Assembly: GCA_910578145.1 (NCBI GenBank)
Contig: CAJTPJ010000001.1
Location: forward strand, 164,148-228,147
Length of the DNA stretch: 64,000 bases
Origin: an uncultured Christensenella sp.
GTDB taxonomy: Bacteria > Bacillota > Clostridia > Christensenellales > Borkfalkiaceae
Direction of reading: 5' to 3'
Of the stretch, positions 57,985 to 64,000 are shown piece after piece. The position numbers and the translations under genes were made by a program. A model generated the notes under the pieces. That model did not search any database. It was not told where the DNA came from and worked only from the letters and a program-made list of their open reading frames with translations. Each line of letters begins with the position of its first letter. The first letter of the stretch is position 1.

Positions 57985-59136
57985 ATGAAACAAATTTCAA
58001 AAGACGTTTTTTACGTAGGCGTAAACGACCGCAGTAAAGATTTATTTGAAGGGCAGTTTCCCGTGCCAAACGGGGTTGCATATAATTCGTACTTAATAAA
58101 GGACGAAAAAGTAGCGGTTTTAGACTCGGTTGACGTAGGTTTCACTATGCAGTGGCTTGAAAATATAGCCGAAGTTTTAGGCGAAACCGCGCCCGACTAT
58201 CTAATAGTTTCGCATATGGAGCCCGACCATTCGGCGAGCATAGGCGAGTTTGTAAAGCGTTATCCGACTGCCGCAATAGTTGGAAACGCGAAAACTTTCG
58301 TAATGCTTTCCGAGTATTTTAGCCGTGATTTTACGGAAAATGCGGTAATCGTTGCCGAGGGCGACAATCTTTCTCTGGGCGCGCACAACTTAAAATTTAT
58401 ATTCGCGCCTATGGTGCATTGGCCCGAGGTTATGACGGAGTACGACGAAACGGATAAAACGCTGTATTCCGCCGACGCGTTTGGTAAATTCGGCGCGCTT
58501 GACTTTGACGAGCCGTGGGAAGACGAGGCGCGCAGATATTATTTCGGCATAGTAGGCAAATACGGTTTGCAGGTTACGAACTACTTTAAAAAATTAGAAA
58601 GTTTAACCATTAAAAGAATTTGCCCTCTGCACGGACCGGTGCTTGAAGGGGAAACGGATACTTATTTTGGTTTATATAAAAAGTGGGCGGCGTACGAACC
58701 CGAAGCCGTGGGCGTGACTATTGCGTATACTTCGGTATACGGCAACACCAAAAAAGCCGTGGAAATTTTGTGCGACGGGCTTAAAAAAGAGGGTACGCCG
58801 CATAAAGTTTACGATTTGGCGCGTTGCGACCATTCGCAGTGCGTTGCCGACGCTTTTAAATACGATAAATTAGTGCTTGCAACCACAACGTATAACGGCG
58901 ACGTTTTTCCGCCTATGCGCGCCTTTTTGGAAGAGCTTGCAGAGCGCAATTTTAAAAACCGCAAAGTTGCCGTAATAGAAAACGGCAGTTGGGCGCCAAA
59001 TGCGGCTCGCGCAATTTTAAAGTATACGGAAGGTTGCAAACAGCTTGAATTTTTACCCGCCGTAACTATCCGCGCCGCGGTTACTGCGGAAAATATCAAG
59101 GCTATTAAATCCCTTGCCAAAGATTTATCCGTTTAA
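57985..59136 (+). CDS. fprA: Flavodiiron protein (FprA type)
   Basis: A 383-residue A-type flavoprotein that reduces oxygen to water (or nitric oxide) in anaerobes. The N-terminal beta-lactamase-like domain carries the di-iron ligands: SHMEPDHSASIG (His, Glu, Asp, His), the next His in APMVHWPEVM and the final His in CPLHGPV. The C-terminal flavodoxin domain starts near residue 250 with TSVYGNTKKAVEILC binding FMN. Length is standard. A GCGAGGAAG site precedes the ATG. With the rubrerythrin (19 kb) it forms the oxygen defence. Confidence 0.95.
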   Translation: MKQISKDVFYVGVNDRSKDLFEGQFPVPNGVAYNSYLIKDEKVAVLDSVDVGFTMQWLENIAEVLGETAPDYLIVSHMEPDHSASIGEFVKRYPTAAIVGNAKTFVMLSEYFSRDFTENAVIVAEGDNLSLGAHNLKFIFAPMVHWPEVMTEYDETDKTLYSADAFGKFGALDFDEPWEDEARRYYFGIVGKYGLQVTNYFKKLESLTIKRICPLHGPVLEGETDTYFGLYKKWAAYEPEAVGVTIAYTSVYGNTKKAVEILCDGLKKEGTPHKVYDLARCDHSQCVADAFKYDKLVLATTTYNGDVFPPMRAFLEELAERNFKNRKVAVIENGSWAPNAARAILKYTEGCKQLEFLPAVTIRAAVTAENIKAIKSLAKDLSV

Positions 59137-59162
59137 ATCCCTTGACAAGGGATTTATTTTTG
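59135..59162 (+). terminator. Terminator of fprA, overlapping the next promoter
   Basis: The stem AAATCCCTT/AAGGGATTT (59135-59155) is followed by ATTTTT. The -35 box TTGACA at 59142-59147 of the TetR operon lies inside its apex. Confidence 0.8.
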
Positions 59163-59170
59163 TCTATACT
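59142..59170 (+). promoter_or_regulatory. Promoter of the TetR-ABC operon
   Basis: TTGACA (59142-59147), 17-base spacer, TATACT (59165-59170), immediately followed by the palindrome at 59171-59200. Confidence 0.7.
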
Positions 59171-59200
59171 TAAAACAATCGTTGTAAAACAACTGTTTTA
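59171..59200. promoter_or_regulatory. Operator candidate for the TetR regulator
   Basis: A 30-base imperfect palindrome beginning TAAAACA and ending TGTTTTA with inner GTTG/CAAC, covering the transcription start region downstream of the -10 box, the usual place for autorepression. Confidence 0.6.
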
Positions 59201-59217
59201 GATAAAAGGAGAAAATT

Positions 59218-59796
59218 ATGCCGCCCAAAGCAAAATTTACGAAAGAACAGGTTATTTCCGCCGCGTTAGACGTAGTTGAAAGCGAGGGCGCGGACGCGCT
59301 TACCGCCAGAAAGTTAGGCGAAAAGTTGGGTAGTTCGGCAAGGCCCGTTTTTACCGTGTTTAACGGTATGGACGAGGTGCAAGCGGGCGTTATTGCCGAG
59401 GCAAACGCCGTTTACGGCGGGTTTGTAGAACGTGGTTTAAAGAAAAAAATCGCGTTTAAAGGCGTAGGCGAGGCGTATATTCAGTTCGCCGCCCAACACC
59501 CGAAACTTTTTCAGCTATTGTTTATGAAAGACCTAGGGCGTAATAGCGACAGAGATAACGTTTTGCAAGGTATAGAAGAGCATTACGGGCAAATTATTTC
59601 CTCTATAGAAAGCGCATACGCTTTGGACGGGCAAACCGCCGCTAATTTATATATGCATATGTGGATATACACGCACGGCATAGCCGTTTTAATTGCTACG
59701 GGGGTATGTAGGTTTACGCCCGTGCAGGTTTCGGAAATGCTTTCGCAGGTGTGCATTGCGCTTATTAAAAAAATTAAGACGGAGGGCAGTTTATGA
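59218..59796 (+). CDS. TetR-family regulator of the ABC export operon
   Basis: A 192-residue regulator. The helix-turn-helix covers residues 10-55 (EQVISAALDVVESEG, TARKLGEKLGSSARPVFTVF); the ligand domain follows, resembling the TetR_C group with a YIQFAAQHPKLFQLLF motif often found in regulators of multidrug transport. A CAAAAGGAGAA site lies 8 bases before the ATG. It overlaps the ABC ATPase gene by four bases and is the first gene of a three-gene operon, so it probably represses it until an inducer binds. Confidence 0.9.
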   Translation: MPPKAKFTKEQVISAALDVVESEGADALTARKLGEKLGSSARPVFTVFNGMDEVQAGVIAEANAVYGGFVERGLKKKIAFKGVGEAYIQFAAQHPKLFQLLFMKDLGRNSDRDNVLQGIEEHYGQIISSIESAYALDGQTAANLYMHMWIYTHGIAVLIATGVCRFTPVQVSEMLSQVCIALIKKIKTEGSL

Positions 59797-60473
59797 TAAA
59801 AGCCGAAAATTTAGTTAAAAGTTATAACGGTAACCAAGTGTTAAAGGGCGTTTCGCTGAAAATTGAAAACGGCGGGTTCGTAGTTATTACAGGAGCTTCG
59901 GGTTCGGGTAAGTCTACGTTGATGAACGTTTTGTCCGGGCTTGAACGCGCCGACGGCGGCATGGTCGAGTACGACGGCGAAAGTCTTAAAAACAAATCCG
60001 AAGCACAGTTAACCGAATTCAGGCGCAGAAAAATAGGTTTTATTTTCCAGCAATATTATCTATTATCCCATTTAAGCGTAGAAAATAACGTAAAAATGGG
60101 GGCGTACCTTGCCGGTAATAACGAATATTTAAGCGTGATTTCCGCCGTAGGATTAGGCGATAAACTGAAAAGTAAGCCTTCGCAACTTTCCGGCGGCGAA
60201 CAGCAGCGCGTTTGCATTGCCCGCGCGCTTGCGAAAAATCCCGAAGTGCTTTTTCTTGACGAGCCTACAGGCGCTCTCGACGAAAGCACGGGGCGCGAGG
60301 TGCTAAATTATATTGCAAATTTAAAACGCGAGCGCGGTTTTACGCTTATTATGGTTACGCATAACCTTAACGTTGCGGAAATGGCGGAAACGGTAATAAA
60401 GATGAACAGCGGCAGGATAGTAGAAACGTATAAAAACGAAGCGCAGAAATCCGCTTACGAAATAGGTTGGTAA
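59793..60473 (+). CDS. ABC transporter ATP-binding protein (MacB/LolD group)
   Basis: A 226-residue ATPase. Walker A GASGSGKST, Q-loop in IFQQYYLLSHL, signature LSGGEQQR, Walker B VLFLDEPTGALD and H-loop MVTHNLNVA are all present. The group exports substrates such as peptides, lipids and antimicrobials together with FtsX-fold permeases. The start overlaps the tetR stop (ATGA-type), and the permease follows by three bases. Confidence 0.93.
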   Translation: MIKAENLVKSYNGNQVLKGVSLKIENGGFVVITGASGSGKSTLMNVLSGLERADGGMVEYDGESLKNKSEAQLTEFRRRKIGFIFQQYYLLSHLSVENNVKMGAYLAGNNEYLSVISAVGLGDKLKSKPSQLSGGEQQRVCIARALAKNPEVLFLDEPTGALDESTGREVLNYIANLKRERGFTLIMVTHNLNVAEMAETVIKMNSGRIVETYKNEAQKSAYEIGW

Positions 60474-60476
60474 ATT

Positions 60477-61613
60477 ATGGTTGTAAGCGTTAAAGATACT
60501 TTAAAACTTGCGGGCATTTCAATAGTCTGTTTTTGCGCTGTGTTCGTATGTACGTTCTTTTTAAACTATTATCTCGACGTAATTCCTTTGAAAGATTTGG
60601 TTTCAGCCGAAACGAGACCGCTGTACGACGCGCAAATTGCCACGGCTAAGTTTACCACGGCAATAACTGGCGGGGTGCTGGGGCTTATCGCCGCAATTAT
60701 GCTGGTTTTTTATATAAAACTGTATATTGACGGGCACGCGAAGCAGCTTGGTATTATCAAGGCAATGGGCTACCCAAACGGTAGAATTGCTGCGGGGTTT
60801 GCAGTTTTCGGAATTTGCGTTTTTATCGGTTGCGCGGCGGGTTTTTGCGCTGGCTGGGGCGCTATGCCTTTTATTTATAAAGAGCTGACGATAGCGGGAA
60901 TGCCCGAAATAACAATAAACTTTCATTACGGGCTGTTGTTTGCGCTGGTTTTCGCGCCTTCCGCGGCGTTTGCGGCGCTTTCCTGCCTGTATGCGTATTT
61001 TGCAATGGGCGTGCCCGTTATGGCTCTTATCAAAGGCAAAAGCAAAAAAATAGTTAAAGAAAGCAAAAAAATAGAAAAGCCGCGCCCCTTTATGTTGCAA
61101 AACTGTTTAAGCACGCTTGCCTCTAAAAAATCGCTGGCGTTTTTCGTGGCGTTTTCGTGTTTTTGCTTTTCGGCAATGGTACAAATGGGGCTTGCTATGG
61201 AAGAAACGGTTACCGCTACAATGGGCTATATGATTTTGGGCATAGGAGTGGTGCTTGCATTGGTTTCGGCGGTTATGGCGGTAACTTCGCTTATAAACGG
61301 CAACGTAAAAAACGTTTCGGTAATGAAAGCTATGGGCTTTTCCTTAAAGGAATGCGTTTTAACCGTGCTTGCCGGATATGTTCCGTTTGCGGTGCTCGGC
61401 TTCGCGCTGGGAACGGCGTACCAATACGGGTTGTTACAGCTTATGATAAACGTTATATTTAAAAACGTAGGCGAAGTACCCGCATATTCGTTCAGCCTTT
61501 CGGCGTTTTTTATAACGCTTGCGGCTTTTATAGTGGCGTACGCCGCGCTAATTGCGGTTTACGTGCTTAAAATAAATAAAATACCCGTAAAGGAAGTAAT
61601 GTTGGAAAACTAA
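60477..61613 (+). CDS. FtsX-fold ABC permease
   Basis: A 378-residue membrane protein with eight helices in two halves: residues 10-30, 60-85, 105-130 and 150-170 then 220-245, 250-270, 300-325 and 345-370. The FtsX-like domains carry KQLGIIKAMGYPNGRI and NVSVMKAMGFSLKECV, the conserved cytoplasmic coupling motif, in both halves. It is shorter than bacitracin-type permeases and lacks a large extracellular domain, so a compact exporter is likely. Together with the upstream ATPase and TetR it forms a regulated export operon of unknown substrate. Confidence 0.92.
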   Translation: MVVSVKDTLKLAGISIVCFCAVFVCTFFLNYYLDVIPLKDLVSAETRPLYDAQIATAKFTTAITGGVLGLIAAIMLVFYIKLYIDGHAKQLGIIKAMGYPNGRIAAGFAVFGICVFIGCAAGFCAGWGAMPFIYKELTIAGMPEITINFHYGLLFALVFAPSAAFAALSCLYAYFAMGVPVMALIKGKSKKIVKESKKIEKPRPFMLQNCLSTLASKKSLAFFVAFSCFCFSAMVQMGLAMEETVTATMGYMILGIGVVLALVSAVMAVTSLINGNVKNVSVMKAMGFSLKECVLTVLAGYVPFAVLGFALGTAYQYGLLQLMINVIFKNVGEVPAYSFSLSAFFITLAAFIVAYAALIAVYVLKINKIPVKEVMLEN

Positions 61614-61664
61614 ATTTATACGTTGCGCCCGCTTTTCGGCAAATACAAATTAATATACTTTTAT

Positions 61665-61704
61665 CAAAAAAGAAGCATTACAATTAAATTGCTTCTTTTT
61701 TTTG
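61665..61704 (+). terminator. Terminator of the ABC operon
   Basis: The stem AAAAAAGAAGCA with TGCTTCTTTTTT and a loop of about 12 bases ends in T8. Confidence 0.85.
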
Positions 61705-61769
61705 CGCCTATTTATTGTTTTTAAAATTCCATATTACCATAACGTTAGTGCAAATTTAGGAGGCGAACC

Positions 61770-63875
61770 TTGAAACAGTTAAACGGAATGCAAAACGACG
61801 TAAGATACCTCCGCGGAAGGGTGGACGTAAACTTTTACAGCGACGACTCAACCGATTCTTCAAGCGTAACCTGCCAAAATTCAAGCCTTCCGCATCTTGA
61901 AAATTATTTAAAACAAATAACGCAATCGGGCTTGGCGTTTTCAAACAAAGCGGCTGTTTTAAGCGGCAACGTTGTAAACGCCGAAAACTGCAAACTCAAC
62001 CGCGGCTATATTCTGTGCGGCGACGGCGGCGAAACCGACGAATTAACGCTGGGCTGGTACGGCGTGGAACAGTGCGACGCAAACGGAGCGTTTAAAAACG
62101 ACCAAATTTTAACCCTGCGTTTTAGCAACGTGCGCGAACTTGACAATTTGGTAATTTGCGGCGACAACCTGCGCGGGGAATACCCGCAGGAGTTTGAAAT
62201 ATATTGCTACGCGGACGACAACGCTTCGGCGGTAAAAGTAGAATTTACCACCCGCAAACGCAAAACGCCCGTAGAGGTGGAAGGCGAAGCCGATTACCTC
62301 CGCAACGAAATAGTGGCAAGTTTCAATTACGTTACGGCAAAAAAGATAGAACTGCGCATAAAGAAATGGAGCGCGCCCGCAACGGTAGCTAAAATAAACT
62401 ACCTTGCAAGCGAACGCGTAGAAAGCTACTTGGGCGATAAATTAAAATCCATAACCATAGTAGAGGAAAAAACGGGCGATACCGACAAACTTTCCTACGG
62501 GATAAGCAGTAACAGTTGCAGTTTTGAATTTTTAAACGAAAATAAACGCTTTTACTACAACAAGGGCTACTCAATGCTTATAAAAAACCGCAGAATATAC
62601 CCGTATATCCGTTGCGGCGACGGCGAGTTTTCCAAACCCTTGGGCGTGTTTTATTCTGACGAATGGAAAATTGAAGACGGCAACCCCTACGTTTCTTGCA
62701 AAGCGTACGACGTTTTATACCCGTTGCAGGATTTAACTATAAACTACGGGGTGCAAGTAAGCGAAGTTGGGGGCGAAAAATACACTATGACCCCGTATAT
62801 GCTCCAAACAATTAATCAAATATTTACTAAAGTATTTGAATTAATAAATATGCAAAGACGGGCTAACGGTATTTATAACAAATTAAATTACAGCTTGCGA
62901 ATTGGCGAAATTGGGGAAAAAATAATACCTTTTGTATTAATTAAAGAAAAATCGGCTTGGGACGTTTTGCAGGACTTGGCTAACTTAACTTGCTCGTATA
63001 TTTATTGCGATAGACAGGGTACGATTATTATAAAAAGAGACGACTTTTCCGGTTCTGTAAAATCGCACGAAGAAGCTAAAAATCTTTCCAGCATTAATCC
63101 CTCAAACTCGTTTTCGTACAGCTTACCTATTTTAAGCCAAACGGTTGTAAACTCTGTAAATACGGAATATTATGGCATATTAAAAGATAGTGACGTCGGT
63201 TCTAAAGAAGTTAGCGTAAAAGAATTTACAAAAAAGGACGGCAAGTTAATTGCTACGGTTAAACTTGACAAAATTTACGCTGTATTGCGTATTGGTTTTG
63301 TTACTAACGTAAAATCTTATAATATTTTAAGTTGTTCGTACGACAAAATTGAGCTACAGGTTGATTTGCAATCCAATATTACTGAAATTACGGTTGGTTT
63401 AAATTTTAATAGTTCTTTTTCTCTGGTTAAAAACTCTTTTACAAGCCAATCAAATACTATAGAAAAATTTGGGTTGAGAGAATTTAACTATAAAGCAGAA
63501 AATCTTATTTTCGACGTAAATGACTATTTTTGTAAATTGTGGTTAAACGCTTTAAATGAATATCTTGCTTCTGTGGGACAAAAACCTGTTGAATTGTTTG
63601 ATTATAGACAAATCAGTAAAAAAATTCTTGAAAAATATGAACTCGGCGTAACTTACGTTGACGCCGAGTGGACGGGGGATTACGATTTGTCTTTGGGTAC
63701 TCAGTTCTGCGGTAAAAGCCAATACGATGAAGACGGCATTGAAGAAATTTACGAGTGTATTTCAAGTGAAATAAAATACGGCTCGGGTTTCAGGCAAAAA
63801 ATTAAGGGCAGGGAATGTTGCGAAATATCTCACGATAATTGCAATGCAGACTGTAACGGTTTTATTACGCGGTAA
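61770..63875 (+). CDS. Phage tail-like structural protein
   Basis: A 701-residue protein beginning at TTG with a TAGGAGG site 5 bases upstream. Residues 1-200 look like a beta-rich attachment domain with galactose-binding-like features (TLRFSNVRELDNLVICG). Residues 225-330 (SYLGDKLKSITIVEEK, FEFLNENKRFYYNKG, PLGVFYSDEWKIEDG) are strongly reminiscent of baseplate hub or tail-associated proteins of Firmicutes prophages, where such strand-rich modules feed a tail tip. The second half continues without recognised motifs. From about 62760 the codons become poorer in G and C, so the gene may be a mosaic. No other phage gene is in view; the prophage would extend past the window. Confidence 0.6.
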   Translation: MKQLNGMQNDVRYLRGRVDVNFYSDDSTDSSSVTCQNSSLPHLENYLKQITQSGLAFSNKAAVLSGNVVNAENCKLNRGYILCGDGGETDELTLGWYGVEQCDANGAFKNDQILTLRFSNVRELDNLVICGDNLRGEYPQEFEIYCYADDNASAVKVEFTTRKRKTPVEVEGEADYLRNEIVASFNYVTAKKIELRIKKWSAPATVAKINYLASERVESYLGDKLKSITIVEEKTGDTDKLSYGISSNSCSFEFLNENKRFYYNKGYSMLIKNRRIYPYIRCGDGEFSKPLGVFYSDEWKIEDGNPYVSCKAYDVLYPLQDLTINYGVQVSEVGGEKYTMTPYMLQTINQIFTKVFELINMQRRANGIYNKLNYSLRIGEIGEKIIPFVLIKEKSAWDVLQDLANLTCSYIYCDRQGTIIIKRDDFSGSVKSHEEAKNLSSINPSNSFSYSLPILSQTVVNSVNTEYYGILKDSDVGSKEVSVKEFTKKDGKLIATVKLDKIYAVLRIGFVTNVKSYNILSCSYDKIELQVDLQSNITEITVGLNFNSSFSLVKNSFTSQSNTIEKFGLREFNYKAENLIFDVNDYFCKLWLNALNEYLASVGQKPVELFDYRQISKKILEKYELGVTYVDAEWTGDYDLSLGTQFCGKSQYDEDGIEEIYECISSEIKYGSGFRQKIKGRECCEISHDNCNADCNGFITR

Positions 63876-63999
63876 CGGCTACGTCAAATACTGCGTAGGG
63901 CAAAACGCTTTCGTTGGATAAAGGATACCCAAAATAAAGAGCTTTATCGTGGTTAGCCATTACACCCGTTAAATTTTTTGTGTATTCTGAGCCTGTTTT
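63865..63999 (-). CDS. Partial convergent gene at the window end (C-terminus only)
   Basis: On the minus strand the frame is open from the last base of the window down to a stop at 63865-63867 and uses codons like the rest of the chromosome; visible C-terminal residues include NHDKALYFGYPLSNE and VFDVAVTA. It overlaps the end of the phage-tail-like gene by 11 bases. Too little is present to name it. Confidence 0.4.
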   Translation of the reverse strand, partial: KTGSEYTKNLTGVMANHDKALYFGYPLSNESVLPYAVFDVAVTA

Positions 64000-64000
64000 T

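Overview
The window looks like chromosome from an anaerobic, fermentative Clostridia-type Firmicute, probably a gut lineage. The evidence is Clostridia-type families (DUF4364, the small TSCPD protein, ACT/UPF0237 next to UPF0210, a ywlC-ywlE-rpiB-like cluster, DegV), the electron-bifurcating NfnAB pair, AdhE, a reverse rubrerythrin, a flavodiiron protein, Shine-Dalgarno sites of AGGAGG type and many rho-independent terminators. Genus or species cannot be read from the sequence with confidence.

Layout. 1-2.3 kb: the 3' part of a large secreted modular esterase (InlB-type repeats, carbohydrate-binding-like domain, alpha/beta hydrolase). 2.63-8.89 kb: an AT-rich 6.2 kb integrative island inserted in the 3' end of tRNA-Pro(AGG), bounded by a 47-bp direct repeat. 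It carries a winged-helix-like protein, a structured small RNA with its own promoter and terminator, a membrane Sel1-repeat protein, two tiny hydrophobic peptides and two tyrosine recombinases. 9-25 kb: housekeeping and stress genes (mntP, murG, fba, gap, ychF, argS, rubrerythrin, degV, an MFS carrier), two tandem 88-bp tRNA-Ser-derived units ahead of tRNA-Ser(CGA), and lipoproteins. 25-40 kb: DnaD-like protein, sbcDC, an inactive-looking hydrolase, signal peptidase, ACT/PFL pair, pepF, dnaB, tsaC, a phosphatase and rpiB, mostly one long plus-strand run. 40-54.7 kb: comEC with an XRE regulator, adhE, nfnAB, small Clostridia families, a Nudix hydrolase, a pantothenate transporter-like gene with coaX, and hom. 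54.8-61.6 kb: a zinc-ribbon membrane protein, tRNA-Ser(GGA), gdhA, fprA and a TetR-ABC-FtsX export operon. 61.7-64 kb: a phage-tail-like protein and the tail end of a convergent gene, probably the edge of a prophage or tail-derived region.

The metabolic genes fit together as glycolysis (fba, gap), ethanol formation (adhE), redox balancing (nfnAB), ammonia assimilation (gdhA) and oxygen/peroxide protection (rubrerythrin, fprA). At least four genes (mntP, tetR, argS, nfnA) have a -10 box only 6-7 bases ahead of the start codon and no Shine-Dalgarno site, which suggests leaderless transcripts. The most unusual items are the small RNA plus Sel1 membrane gene inside the tRNA-Pro island and the tRNA-like tandem units at 22.5 kb.
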